Shown here piece by piece: positions 1-11,805 of a stretch of 64,000 bases of DNA (positions are counted from its first letter, which is position 1; every line of letters starts with the position of its first letter). The stretch spans positions 1,488,001 through 1,552,000 of the forward strand of contig VNKQ01000002.1 of the NCBI GenBank assembly GCA_016508695.1, read 5' to 3'. The position numbers and the translations under genes were made by a program. The stretch is from Hyphodiscus hymeniophilus. Its lineage: Eukaryota > Ascomycota > Leotiomycetes > Helotiales > Hyphodiscaceae. Below the pieces are notes generated by a model that saw nothing but the letters and a program-made list of their open reading frames with translations, had not been told where the DNA came from and made no database searches.

Positions 1-1677
1 GATAAGAGCAGCGCAATAAATCTTCTTAGTCGCAAAGAATCATCCAAAACGTTCGCCGAAACAAGCACAACTGCTGCGAATGTATTCGGCAAGGTCGAAG
101 GCCCCTTTTCGCAAGCCACTACTCATCCTTCGGCTCTCGCAATGGCAAGAGAGAAAGAGAATGACACCAGAGAACAAATTCGGTTCCGGGGAGCCCACAC
201 ATATATGGGCAATGATCCCAGTATTCTGAAGATGCTTGATGCCATGTATGTGGACAACTATCCTAATGATACCGCTGAGTTCAGTCCTATGATAGCACCT
301 TCCAGTCGGCGCAAAGCGATCACAAAGAGCAGCAATCAAGGCGGTGATAAGCCTTGGAAGCCAGAGGGTGTGCTTGTGGCAACTTTTGCTGAGCACGTCG
401 GACCTGTGAAACATATCGCAGTTGCGCCAGACCACGTATTCTTCCTCACAGGAGGCGACGATGGCTGCGTCAAGATTTGGGATACCGGAAGACTTGAGCG
501 GAACATTGCACACCGTTCCCGACAAACTCACCAGCACGCCAATGATGCCAATATCACCGCTTTATGTTTTGTTGAGCAGACTCACTCGTTCATTAGCTGC
601 GCAAGTGATGGCAGTATCAACGTAGTTCGCGTTGACTGTCTTCAGACCGCCGGATCAGTACGCTATAATAAGTCCAAATTGGTTCGAGAGTATCAACTCC
701 CCAAAGACGAATTTGCGATCTGGTCCAACCATCATAAGATCGAAGCCAATTCTGTACTGTTCATCGCGACGAACCGATCTCGAGTATTGGCAATTGATTT
801 GCGGACGATGAAGGTTCTATACACTCTAGATAATCCTGTGCATCACGGAGCGCCGACTTGCTTCTGTGTAGACAAGAAAAAGAATTGGCTGTTGTTAGGG
901 ACGTCACATGGGGTTCTGGACCTTTGGGATCTGAGGTTCAAGGTTCGCCTGAAAGCGTGGGGCGTCCCAGGCGCCTCCGCAATTCACCGCATCTCTATTC
1001 ATCCCACTCGTGGTAGGGGCCGTTGGTGTCTAGTGGCAGGCGGCACTGGGCAAGGCGAGGTCACAGCATGGGATATCGAAAAGGGGTCGTGCAGAGAAGT
1101 CTACCGAAATGGAGGAAGTCGAGAGGGACATGGCTATGAACCGTGGTCCGTGGATGAAGACCGTCCCGAGGGCATGTTAGGCCGATTTGCCACTGCGCTA
1201 GAGCCTACGGGGTCCAGCAATGGAGAGCGGGGAGTTCGAGCCATGATTGCAGGAGTAGACGCTCACGACGACAGTCGCGACGCCAAGTACGGGTTCATCA
1301 TCACTGGCGGTTCAGACAAGAAGATTCGCTTCTGGGACTTGGACCGAATGGAGAACTCGATGGTAGTCAGCGGGCTGGACGCCGAAGAACTGAAACCATC
1401 ATTCACAACTGCCCATCCAACGGCTTCTTTGACGCTTCATACCGAACGTGTCCCGAGACGTGAACCCACTGCGCCCAATGCTGGAGCTGGGTCGAAGACC
1501 TCAAATTCGAGTAAATCCACGAACTCGAGACCACCGAGAAGCACCGTCATTTCTCTGCAGCAGCAACAACTGCTGAAGTCTCATCTGGATTCGATTCTCG
1601 ATGTTGCTCTGTTGGATTCTCCTTATCGGCTGATGGTCTCTGTGGATCGCCAGGGTGTCATATTCATCTTTCAATGA
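1..1677 (+). CDS. VPS15: Vps15 / PI3-kinase regulatory subunit 4, C-terminal part
   Basis: Vps15 is the pseudokinase scaffold that holds Vps34 PI3-kinase on endosomal and autophagic membranes. The frame is open from base 1 to the TGA at 1675-1677, so the gene starts upstream and only about 558 C-terminal codons are here. The visible part is the WD40 propeller: blades with GGDDGCVKIWD (near base 450), a LGTSHGVLDLWD blade (near 890) and GGSDKKIRFWD (near 1310), plus a final strand ending DRQGVIFIFQ. A low-complexity Ser/Asn/Arg linker (bases about 1480-1550) sits between the last two blades, as is common in fungal Vps15. The kinase-like and HEAT regions must lie left of the window. No intron is needed in this portion. 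The ATG at 142 is internal and not the true start. It converges with PKC1. Confidence 0.9.
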   Translation, partial: DKSSAINLLSRKESSKTFAETSTTAANVFGKVEGPFSQATTHPSALAMAREKENDTREQIRFRGAHTYMGNDPSILKMLDAMYVDNYPNDTAEFSPMIAPSSRRKAITKSSNQGGDKPWKPEGVLVATFAEHVGPVKHIAVAPDHVFFLTGGDDGCVKIWDTGRLERNIAHRSRQTHQHANDANITALCFVEQTHSFISCASDGSINVVRVDCLQTAGSVRYNKSKLVREYQLPKDEFAIWSNHHKIEANSVLFIATNRSRVLAIDLRTMKVLYTLDNPVHHGAPTCFCVDKKKNWLLLGTSHGVLDLWDLRFKVRLKAWGVPGASAIHRISIHPTRGRGRWCLVAGGTGQGEVTAWDIEKGSCREVYRNGGSREGHGYEPWSVDEDRPEGMLGRFATALEPTGSSNGERGVRAMIAGVDAHDDSRDAKYGFIITGGSDKKIRFWDLDRMENSMVVSGLDAEELKPSFTTAHPTASLTLHTERVPRREPTAPNAGAGSKTSNSSKSTNSRPPRSTVISLQQQQLLKSHLDSILDVALLDSPYRLMVSVDRQGVIFIFQ

Positions 1678-2601
1678 TGGATGAGGTGAGGTGCATTTGG
1701 ACGGCGTTGGGCATGGGGAAAGCCAGGTATACTGTGGCGTCGGAATTTAGATCAAGTGGCTTCTGATAGACATGAGCATGTTGCTTCGATAATCACTGGA
1801 ATCTGGTGTACAGAATTCGAAACTGGTCTTCATCTGTTCTTTCAAACGGGTGAAATGCTGTGTGTAGCCACTCAGTCTCGTCATGGATTAAACCCTTCCT
1901 CTACACCAGCCTAGATTGTTCCACGCAAAGAAATCGTCCTTCTGACAGCCACGGCGTTGGTGAGAGAGGGTATGTAGCTCGAATCATACAGCAGAAGCAA
2001 GTCTCATTCTCTGATCCTCATTCCTTCCAAGTAGTAGACATACAATTGAGCTTCGAGTCTATTGTCACGATGTAACTTGTGATTTAAGCAAACCGATATA
2101 TCGTCGATATATGACGAAAGCCTCTCGAGTATGCTCACTAGACATTCCAGTTTTCTAGCAGCTAGATGCGGTAAAGAACTTCTGCCCAGAAACATCGGAT
2201 AGTGGCCGAGATGAATCTTAGTATCTTACGAGCCACGCACACATCTCGCGTTCAGTTAGACCGAGACGTATCAAAAATCTCTATTAAGAAGTGCGTGCCA
2301 GTCAGGCTGCTATAAGAACCTCACATTCCTTCCCTCATTCATCACTCCGCCCCGAAGTGCCGTTCGTCCGTCTAGAAGAGAAAGAAGAATTGTATCATGA
2401 ATTTTGATTGCTTTGCCATTCCGAACCAGCGCTCCCTGTTGCTGTCCTGCCCTAAATATCTTCTCCATCCTTCCCTAGGCTACCCGAGCGAATTCTTCAG
2501 TGATTCCATGCGGAATGATTTGAATTCAAGAAGCAGACTGTCGACAGCAGTTGTCGAGGGGTATCATATTTCGGGCCACGTAGTCGTACAGAGTGGGAGC
2601 T
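1678..2601. other. Intergenic, convergent 3' ends of VPS15 and PKC1
   Basis: About 0.9 kb between two convergent stop codons. I see only short ORFs without recognisable domains. It should contain both 3' UTRs and poly(A) sites. Confidence 0.6.
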
Positions 2602-5600
2602 TCAGACAAAGTCGGCGGAGTAGGAGAAGCCTCGGAACTCTTCTTGCATTGCTTGTGACAAGACTAGGAGATGTTAGCTTATAATTGCATCAATAACAGA
2701 GACCGCTTACCGGACTGCACTGGAGTCAAGACTGGTGTGACACTGGTAAACTCAGAATCGAAGTTGCTCGTATCCGTGGCACTGCTGATTTGAGGCTGGA
2801 AAGGAGGTTGAATTCTCTTATGGTAGACGTCGTCCCAATTGATGTTTCTGAAGAACGGCTGGCTCATGATTTCTTGGGCATCGGTTGGTCCGCTTCCTAG
2901 ACGCTGATCAGGTTCTCGAGTGAGAAGTTTCTGAAGAATTGAGACCGAGTCGCGAGGCATGTGGATGGGGTATAAAGGTTCGTCCGCAAGAATGGCGTCG
3001 TAAATTTCGTCTTCGTCTTCTCCTCGGAACGGCGATTGCTGAAGAAGCATCTGGTATATGAGAACACCAAATGCCCACCAATCGACAGCCCGGCCGTATT
3101 TCTTATCCAATAAGATCTGGATATGTTAGCGACGCTCACAAATGGCGTTTATGCAAACTTACCTCAGGAGCCATAAATTCAGGCGTGCCACAGAAAGTGC
3201 TAGTGGTTGATCCGTACCACATTTCTTCCTTGCAAAGACCGTAATCAGCAACTTTGATATGACCATCAAGAGTTAACATGATGTTGTCCAACTTCAAATC
3301 TCGGTAAATAACTCCGTTCTCATGGAAGTACTTCAGTGCTAAACAGACTTCCGCGGCGTAAAACTGGGCTCTCTTGGTTCCGAATTGGCCGCGTTGAATA
3401 TGCAACATCAGATCACCACCACTTATATACTCCATGACGAAGTACACTCTTGTTTCCGTTTGAAAACAGGCGTGGAGGCTTAACAAGAACGGATGTCGCT
3501 CCTTATTTGCAATCAAGAACACTCGCTTTTCCGATCGCGTGCTTTCGACTTCGTCATTCTCAATAATAAACTCCTTCTTTAGCACTTTGATGGCATAGAG
3601 CTTCTTGGTTGCCTTTGTTTCTGCCAGCATGACCTTACCAAAGTTACCCTTGCCAAGAACAGCAAGGAAGTTGAAGTGGTCAAGACCAATGCGTTGCTTA
3701 GTACCAGCATCAGTTGCTGAAGGAGCTGTTTTACGGACTACGGACGTTGGCGTCGGTGGGACATTCGCCACGGAATCTGATGCAGGAGACTGATTTCCAT
3801 ACATGGCAGCGGTGGGAGAGACTTGGGGTTGTTGTATTTGGGAAGGCATTGCCTGTGGTTGTGCTTGCTGAGGCGGGTACCCACTGTTGACTGTAGCATA
3901 GGCGGCGGGGTTATAGCTTGGTTGTGTTGGGGCTTGAGGCTTTGGAGGGGAGCCATAACCACCACCGTCTTCATATTGAGGGTCAAGTCGGTTAGGAGGA
4001 TATCCTGCTCCACGTCCAGCTGCAACTTGGGCAGCATAGTCGGACGAAGATCTTACCTGCGAAGGAGAGCGTTGACCAGTCATTGCAGCTGCTGCAGCCG
4101 AAGCGGCCGTCGAAGACGATCCAGTGCGATCAGGTCCCGGTGGTCTGCTCTTTGGCGAAGTTGGTTGCTGTTGTTGTTGCTGTTGAATATACATCGCCTT
4201 CGCCGCATCAATTGCCTCCGCAGAAGAACTAGATCCTGGGCCATAAGATTGCGATCGCGGAGGCCGAGAGGGGTCTGGTGATCCGTACGAAGCACGATGG
4301 TCTACTTGCTGTCCTTGTTCCAATGCTGGCGTGGGCTTGTTAATTTGAGGGCGCAAAGTCCGAGTGCTCATAGAGGATTGAGTACCTTGTCGACGCTTTT
4401 GGGTACGAATTCCGTCAAGGATAACATTGGCTACTGCCATTGACATTCCACAGAAGTCAGGGACCAGATGTACACAGTGGGAGTGGCAGGTGAGCCCGCA
4501 TTCTAGGCAATATTAGCAATTATTCATCTGATTCGAAAAGCAGTCTTACCAGAACATTTTCGGCAATTCTTCTTGCCGAAGGGCAGAATATAACCACAGT
4601 GACAACACCAATTTGCACTCATGTTCGAAAACTTCTCGAAACGATGAGGAATACGATGGTTTATTTTCTCCTCGTCCGGGTCCGTCTCCGCATTAGATTT
4701 GCTGATACATTTTGTAACGACGCTGGTGTAACACTTCGTGTGACAAGTGTATTTGCAGTCCTCGCATTGCATCCCTGCCGAGTATTTGAGGAAGTCGCCA
4801 CAGAGAGCACAACGCATAATGTTGTAGAATTGCTGAGAGACGAACTTGTGACCGTACATCTCGTGGACCTCTTCTTTGCGCTGACGAATGGCACCCTTTC
4901 GGTTGAGTCCCACGTCGAAAGGTCGACTGTTCTTTGCTTGTTTCGTAAAGCCAATGGTCAAGTGTACGGCACCAGTAGGCTCGAGAGCAAACCATGCGTC
5001 AATAGGCTGAGGAGCAACCACAGTGTTGTTGCTGACCCCTAATCCCGCACCTTGGGAAGCGGCACCAGGAGCTCCTGCACTTCCAGGAGGCGGATTGAAC
5101 TGAGGTTGGGAGGGGTTTATCGGAAATTGAGCTGGTGGTCCGCCACCATTTGCCATCCTATCTGCAGATACCCATCCAGAGCTGTTAATCTCGGCCTCAA
5201 TTCTCTTTCTTCGCATTTCTTCGACAATGTCAGATATTCGAATCCACAATAGACCAATAGGCAGTGGATGGTCGCTGGGCTTATCATAAACCGTGAGTTC
5301 GACTTCGTTGGCTTTGTCCACGTTGACATTGTGGAGTTCTGCCTCCCATTTGTCCGTTCGAGTAGCTTTCGTGCGCGCCACTACATTGTCTTCGACCTTG
5401 ATTGCTACAAACGTCTCTGGTCCCCGCGCAAATCTGCTTGTGGTAGCATGATCAACATCTTTGACGGATTGTATACGGATAGTGAGTTGCCCAGTGAGGG
5501 GCTTTCGCATATTGGGTGTGTTTATGCTGTCATCTGAGGGGAGGGATTAGTATAAAATCTCGTTCTGCGCCTGAGATACATACCATCTGGAGCATCCGCA

Positions 5601-6381
5601 GAGCTTTCCATGTCAATGTGTAGATCTTCATATCGTTTCAGAGCCTGCTTCAGAATCTGGATTTTTTGTGTGCTTTCAACCCGGCGTCCCGCAGCGTCTG
5701 CTCGACTCTTCCTATCTCCTTCCATCTGGTATAATTGGACCATCTTCTCGATACCTTTGAGATATTGCTTCTCGACATTGAGCTTGAATTCAAGTTGCGA
5801 CAGCATAAGCTGAATACGGGGTCCGAGATATGGCGTGTCGTACTTGATCAGATCTTGCAAACAGCATCAGTAAGAGTTTAAACCAGCCGCTTCAGTAACA
5901 ACATACCAAGCTTTGTGTAATTCGGACGAGACTTCGGCATGCCTTGGCCAGGTCCTGGCGGGGCGTATGGATGTCGAGGAGGCATCATATCGCCATGCCC
6001 ACCAATCTGACTATAATCCGCGGTGCCATATCCCCCGCGATCTGACCCAACTCCAGTATAACCTCCTCTGCCATCCTTAGGAGGAGGGGCAGGCGGACCA
6101 TCTCTGTCATTAAGGCCCGCACTATACGGTCGGTTACCATTGTTACCTGGCCCCAGACTCAAGTCCTCGAGGCCCTGGCCCATTTTCCGCGCCTGCAGCT
6201 CACGCATGCGTTCTTCCAGATACTGGATGTTCCGTCGTCCCTCGCGCATCTGCGTGTCTATCCTCGCTCGCACGCTCTCGTTTTGTGTTTGTTGTCTCAT
6301 TTGGTTGGCGGCGTTGAGGAGTGCCCTCTCCCGCTCGATCTTCTTGTAGACCGAGCTGAGAGCATCGTCGTCGTTGTTCAT
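2602..6381 (-). CDS. PKC1: Protein kinase C (Pkc1), cell wall integrity kinase
   Basis: Fungal Pkc1 links Rho1 and wall sensors to the Bck1-Mkk-Slt2 MAP kinase cascade. Exons: 6381-5907, 5853-5584, 5533-4550, 4502-3163, 3116-2711, 2663-2602. All phases agree and give 1178 aa, the usual fungal length. Domains in order: two HR1 Rho-binding coiled coils (about residues 1-70 and 159-248), a C2-like domain (about 260-375), two C1 zinc fingers (about 477-524 and 545-592; the second is split by intron 3), a Q/P/S-rich linker with a polyGln run, and an AGC kinase. The kinase shows GKGNFG near 860, YRDLKLDN near 976, a DYG in place of DFG as in other fungal Pkc1, and the CGTPEFMAPE activation segment. 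The last 20 codons (exon 6) restore the hydrophobic motif FRGFSYSADF; without that exon the protein would end wrongly. An intact, probably essential gene. Confidence 0.96.
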
Positions 6382-6537
6382 GTTTGCTGTGGTCCGGCGC
6401 GTCTCAGCACGTGGGTCTTTGCTGAAGCTCGAAGGGTTGTTCCTCGACGTAGAATTGTGGAAGTGGGGTTCCAGCTCGTGATGGTGTTGACGCCCCGATG
6501 GCGTAGGTAAGGCAGGAAAGGTAGGTGCTTTGTTGTA

Positions 6538-6575
<38 letters not shown>

Positions 6576-7933
6576 GTTGAGTGGGAGGGGAGGGGTAGAG
6601 TAGGATCGAGTGTAGGATCGAGTGCAGGATCCAGCCTCACATGTATTTATTATATTGCTTTGCTTTGCTTGGTCCACGAGGGGGAAGCTTGTCGAAAGTC
6701 ACTCGTAATGTCCTTCGAAATGGGGATATTTTGTGATTTGGAAAATGTTTCCAGCTTGCAAGCACTCCACACGTGAGAATGGATTGCGTCGACCCTAGCC
6801 AGATTATCAGACTCTTGCTTCGGTCCACAGGCGTAGTAGGTAAGGTAGTGCTCAGCCACCAGGCTAGACGGGAAGAGAACTGGAGCTGGAGCTGGAGCTG
6901 AACTAGACTCCAGAGGCGACAAACTTATTATGGCGGGAGAATAGAGCGCAGTATCGGGAGAACAAAGAGGCGGAACTCGTGATACAAACGTAGGAATGGA
7001 AGTTTATTGTAATGGGGTTTTTGGTTTTTTGGCTTTTTGACTTTTTGACTCAAGGAGTTGGGACTCAGGTTGTCAGGCTCCAAGTCGGGCGGATTGAAAG
7101 GGCAGTCCTGCCGAGGAATGGTTTATTTGTTGTTCTTTGACTTGATTCCACAGAATGTTACGCATCAGGTGTGATTCGTTGCCTCCTCAATCCACACTCT
7201 GCGTTTAGTGCACAACTCTTCAACCTCGTCATTGATGGTTGAGCTTTCAGATATTTTGTCGCCAATGGTTTTATTGTTTTTCGCATAGGATTGCATTCTC
7301 TTTGCGGGAGTTGTTTGTCTCGAATTCACAATTACCTTACGTGACTTGGACAGGCGTTCATCAAAGCATATGTTCAGCAGTCTATGAGGATACCCACCAC
7401 TCATCGCTACGGATTTCTACATATTCCATGGTCTCGAGCACAGTGTCGGAGATCGTTACATTATGACGTCTAATGTCATAACACGCTGTATTATACCTCT
7501 ATAGATCCACCGTCGAAACCTCATACTATTGTCAAATACGATCCTCAATTGTTTCTCAGGTAAAAGAGCAACTTCCACTCAGCTGGGTTTTCTCATCAAA
7601 TTCGTTCCCGTATGTTCATTCCGTATTTTGAGTTCACATGTAAGCGGGCCTGAGACCGTACAGCCGCATTGCACAAGTCCTGCAAGGCATTATTCCATAT
7701 TGAGCTCGAGAAACGTCTATCAAGGAACAGGACAGAACGGTGGTGGAAACCGAGTGAGATTCTTCATTCATAAGCGGTCGGCTCAGTCAGCGGTCCTTGA
7801 CCGGGGTGAAGGCTTTCTAATACGCCTCCACTTGTCTATACCTATTCCTCCGAAAGTCCTTCAATGAAGACCGATTTCAGCCACAAGACCATTCCCCATT
7901 GTGTGTACTAACAGTGCATGATTCCATAGACAA
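6382..7933. other. Intergenic: PKC1 5' region and 3' side of the acyl-CoA dehydrogenase gene
   Basis: About 1.55 kb. It holds the PKC1 leader and promoter with a (GCTT)n microsatellite (separate entry), a short GAGCTG repeat near 6880-6902, and T-rich runs near 7017-7050. ORFs here (for example 7529-7867) show no domain or splice support and I do not call them. Confidence 0.6.
6538..6575. repeat. (GCTT)n microsatellite
   Basis: Nine perfect GCTT units plus a partial one, about 160 bp upstream of the PKC1 start codon, probably in the leader or promoter. A neighbouring GCTTT/GCTT tract lies near 6656-6670. Confidence 0.95.
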
Positions 7934-9404
7934 TCATGCCGTGTACTGAATCTTCAACAACTTCGCAATCGTTGTCAACTGAATATTGCTCGTCCCTTCA
8001 TAAATAGCCCCAATCTTGCTATCTCTCCACATCTTTTCTGCAATCCCCTCTCTCACGAATCCCATACCACCCATAAGCTCAATACCCAATCCACTGACCC
8101 TCTGCGCAACTTGTGACGAATAAAGTTTAGCCATAGCAGCATCTTGAACAAAAGACTGTCCAGCTTCCTTCTTTCTCGCGGCGTTATAGACCAAGGCTCT
8201 CGCAGCAGAAAGCTCGGTGTACGCTTGTGCGATTTGCATCTGCATGCCCTGGAAATCGCCAACGAGTTGCCCGAACTGCTTTCGGTCGTTCCAAACGTAC
8301 CTAGAATTTGATGTCAGCGGTCTTGCATCGGTCTCTGGATATGTGATCAGCTTACTTGACAGCGTTTTCGAAAGCACCAAGGGCAAGACCCGTCATCTGA
8401 GCAGCGATTCCGATTCGACCTTCATTCAAGAGCGAGATGGCGTATTTGTAACCTTGACCTTCATCACCTAGCAGGTTTTCATGCGGAATCTCAACATCAT
8501 CGAAGTTGAGCACGCACGTGCTGCTTGCCTTGATGCCAAGCTTCTTCTCCTTCTTCGCTATTGAGAAACCCTTCGTGCCTTTCTCGACAACGAATGCTGT
8601 AATACCTTTATAGCCAGCTTCGGGCTTGAGATTGGCGAACACAATGAAGAATCCCGACTCCATAGCATTGGTGATCCACATTTTACTCCCATTTATCTTA
8701 TACCCCGAATCAGTCTTGATGGCCTTCGTAGCGAGTGCAAAAGCATCCGACCCAGAGACCGGTTCAGAAAGACAGAAAGACCCTAAACAATCAGCCCCCT
8801 TCTCTTCTGGCAAAGCTGTACATCTTACCAACGGTGTTCGTAGCCAATCTCGGCAACCATTTCTTCTTCAACTCCGTGCTCCCGTACTTAATGACCGCCG
8901 TGTTGACCAGCGTATTATGCACATCCACCATAACGGAAACACTAGGATCGACTTTAGCCAACTCCTCAATGCCTACAATAGCAGCCGTGAAGTTCATCCC
9001 TGAGCCGCCGTACTCCTCCGGTATTTCCACGCTCATGAGTCCTTGTTCAAATAGAGCCTCTACGACGGTGGGGTCCATAGCTTCGGCCTCATCCATGTCG
9101 CGCACTTTGGGTGCAATCATATCGTTTGCGAACTTAGACACTGATTCCGCCATGGCGGTCTCAAGGTCGGTCATGTGTGATATGGGGGTGGGAGGGACTT
9201 CGGTGATGTCTATTTCGCTGCGGAGTCTGGCCGTGGCGGATAGCGGGCGGGCACTGTAGATTGATGTTAGATGAGTCTCTAAGTGGATGAGTGGGCGGCT
9301 TGCTGTTGGTATGTCCTCGTAGGTCTTACAGATCTTAGGCTTGGACGTGCTGTTGAAGTCGCTCTTTGGACCACTGGCCGTAATACTTTGGCGATTGAAC
9401 CCAT
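7934..9404 (-). CDS. Short/branched-chain acyl-CoA dehydrogenase, mitochondrial
   Basis: FAD enzyme that makes the 2,3-double bond in short or branched acyl-CoAs (isoleucine/valine or short fatty acid breakdown) and passes electrons to ETF. Exons: 9404-9304, 9253-8829, 8782-8356, 8300-7934; 439 aa, typical length. The N-terminus (MGSIAKVLRPVVQRA...) is Arg/Ser-rich without acidic residues, fitting a mitochondrial presequence. Core motifs: EIPEEYGGSGM, FCLSEPVSGSDAFA, KMWITNA, NEGRIGIAAQM and GAIYEGTSNIQ, where the Glu (about residue 419) is the catalytic base of this family. Intron 1 has no GT donor in the right phase; a GC-AG intron (9303-9254, 50 nt, CTAAC branch) joins the frames. Closest by motif to ACADSB-type enzymes; the exact substrate cannot be read from sequence. 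Confidence 0.93.
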
Positions 9405-10147
9405 TTTGTGAGTTTTAGGAGCATAAGAATTAGAGATAAGAGAGAGGTGTGAAGAAGGAAATTGTAAGAGATGTTCGTGTAGGATTCCAAAATGCACTAA
9501 ATGAGGGATGTTTTGAACGACTGAATGAGCATTCTTGTTCCGCCTCAAACCGAAGCCTCGGTTCCTCCTCCGCCACCGGCTTCACTCGGCCTTTAACAAA
9601 CAAGAGAGTATATATGGGAAGGATGCGAACGAGACTCGTCAGAGTGCAGAAGACGATATTGTGTGCTTTTATTCCATTTTACATTTGGTTGGAAGACCAG
9701 TGCCTGCTTGCGGCCAGTCTATAGAGTCGTCGCAGGACGTGTACGAATCACATGTCAACTTGAGCTTCTCGAAGTAGAATCAGGTAAACATTATTGGTTA
9801 TCGATGCACCATTTCACATTCAAATTGCCTTATTCATATCCCAAACCCTCACTGCCATCTCCGAAATTAATCAACATGCCAAACATTCATATTAGGAAGC
9901 AGCTTTTGTTAGCCCATGTCCTAACGCCAAAGGCTTTGACGCCATGGTACCGCCACAACTCCATCAGCCATGTCCCAACGTTGATCTGGAAGAAGAAAAC
10001 GCCATGGTACCTCCGCTAATTTGCTCGAAAACGTATAGATCCAATCAAAATCACCACCTCCGCCAACTGAGCCTCCGCCAACTGAGCCCGAGATATTTCC
10101 ATGTCCAAACCCTCTCCAAGCCTATCCTATCTTCACTTCATCACCCT
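9405..10147. other. Intergenic: acyl-CoA dehydrogenase promoter and MFS 3' region
   Basis: About 0.74 kb. Contains the CCTCGG palindrome and two short direct repeats: a GACGCCATGGTACC-like pair near 9938 and 9999, and a tandem CTCCGCCAACTGAGC pair near 10058-10088. No gene is supported. Confidence 0.55.
9548..9563. promoter_or_regulatory. Palindrome with CCTCGG core upstream of acyl-CoA dehydrogenase
   Basis: Six-base arms AACCGA and TCGGTT flank AGCC, and contain CCTCGG (9556-9561), about 150 bp upstream of the start codon at 9404. CCTCGG is the core bound by FarA/FarB-type fatty-acid regulators in Aspergillus. That this site works here is inference from the motif and the gene's role; one six-base match can occur by chance. 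Confidence 0.35.
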
Positions 10148-11805
10148 CTACTCTGTCCTCTTTCTAACATTTGGTAAGCCATACCAGCAAACCAGCATAA
10201 CTCCAAATAAGCCAATAGCTATGGGATGCAGGACGAAGGTTCCCGCAGCTTGAGCGAGGATACCAGTGGTGAATGGAGCAACAGCGCCTCCACTGCTACC
10301 AAAAGCCGAAATAACACTCAAACTACTCATCTGATCTTTTCGGACAATTGCTCTGGAGAAAATCACCGTGGCACATGGATAGACTGGCCCCAGAAGAAGA
10401 CCTACGATTGCAACAGCTACCGCATCTCCAATAACGTTGGGAACTTGCCAGACGAGTAATTCGAACACCGTGGCTCCAACGACCATTCCGTAGACGAACA
10501 ACTTCTCCCCAATCTTGTGCGCTGGGTGAGATAGGAGAAATCGTCCCAATGTTATCCCACCCCAAAATCCAGACGTCACATAACCGACCGCTGCGGGATT
10601 TCCATGTCGAGTTTTGATCAGGAAAGAGATAACCCATCCCGAAATTGATACTTCCGCGCCTTGATAGGCAAAAATGAATAGAGCCCCGAGTATGACGGTC
10701 TTGGATTTGAGAACACCGAGCATGTTCGCGAATTGTCCAGGCTCTTTAGTACCAGGCGAGTTTTGAAGCTGGGACGCAGTCCTTTGGATTGTGGTTAAAA
10801 GATCCTGCCCAGTCTCAGACTCGTAATGCCAGAACGTCCAGCTAGCAAATATCAGATTGAAGGCCGTAACGGCTAATGGGATGATATAGAAACGACTGAA
10901 AACCAAGCCACCAGAAGTGACCATTGCAGTGGCCATCAGGGGGGCGCTAAAAGTTTCGAAAGTCAATATAGGATTACACTTCATCGGAGTTATGAATGCC
11001 TTACACCGTGCCACCAATGCCATAGGATCCGTGCATTGCCCCTAGCATTGAAGTTGCATTATGTAAATTCGCTGCAAAGGTATTCCCTATGGCTAGGCCA
11101 ATCGCTTCTCCTAATCCGAGAAAGAGAAACGACACTACAATGACTGGGAATGGCGGGGTACAAACGATCATAACGAGTCCAATAATCTGGAGAGATGTCG
11201 AAAATAAAAGAGTCTTGGCCCTTCCGATTTGGGCTCTTAAAGCGTCTACAAAGACCGCTGCTGAGATGAATCCTACAGCGTTTGTAACAAAGATTAAGGA
11301 AGTAATAGCGTAACCAATATTGTAATGCCTGAAGAGAGGATTTAGAAAACATCTGTCGGAGAATAAAGAAGGGGTCCTACTTTTCGATATAAGGGATCAA
11401 TGCACCAGGGGCAGAGTCCATCATTCCGTTACCAAAAAGCATCAGACAGATAGCGAGCATTCTGAACCTGTTCATCGGAGGATTCGAGAAACTTTGCACA
11501 ATATCGACACCAGCTTGCTCATGTTCTATTGGAGTCGTTGGGCTACTCATCTCGAGATCTGCCACACCTGGTGTCCGAGTCCCAGACGGGGTGTTGTATC
11601 CAGACTCGCCTCGAGGGCCATTGGGCTTTGGGCCACCTTGGAAATAGTCTAGTTCGATGGCATTTTGGCCCTGTGGAAGTGGGACCGAGTGATAAATCCG
11701 TTCGTGTGCCTTCTGAGGAGCAGTAGGGATGATGGCAGCATCTGGATGACTTGAGGTCGGTGACGACTCAATGTCTATGAAGGAGCCGAAGCTGTGGGAG
11801 GCCAT
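10148..11805 (-). CDS. MFS transporter, fucose-permease / BSC6-like
   Basis: Plasma-membrane solute carrier of the major facilitator superfamily. Exons: 11805-11381, 11328-11005, 10946-10148; 515 aa. A hydrophilic N-terminal tail of about 105 residues (Pro/Ser-rich, with SGYNTPSGTRTPG) is followed by about 12 membrane segments. Recognisable pieces are CLMLFGNGMMDSAPGALIPYIEKHY in exon 1 into exon 2, a G-rich helix in exon 2 (FLFLGLGEAIGLAIGNTF) and MHGSYGIGGTV at the exon 2/3 join, all typical of the fungal family named after Bsc6 and bacterial fucose permease. The join at 11380/11329 uses a GTAGGA donor, slightly off consensus, but the frame and the conserved EKHYNIGYA support it. The substrate is unknown. 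It is divergent from the eIF1A-like gene. Confidence 0.88.

Noticed and set aside
7529..7867. 112-codon ORF between PKC1 and the acyl-CoA dehydrogenase
   Set aside because: No domain; mostly low-complexity text in a 3' intergenic region.
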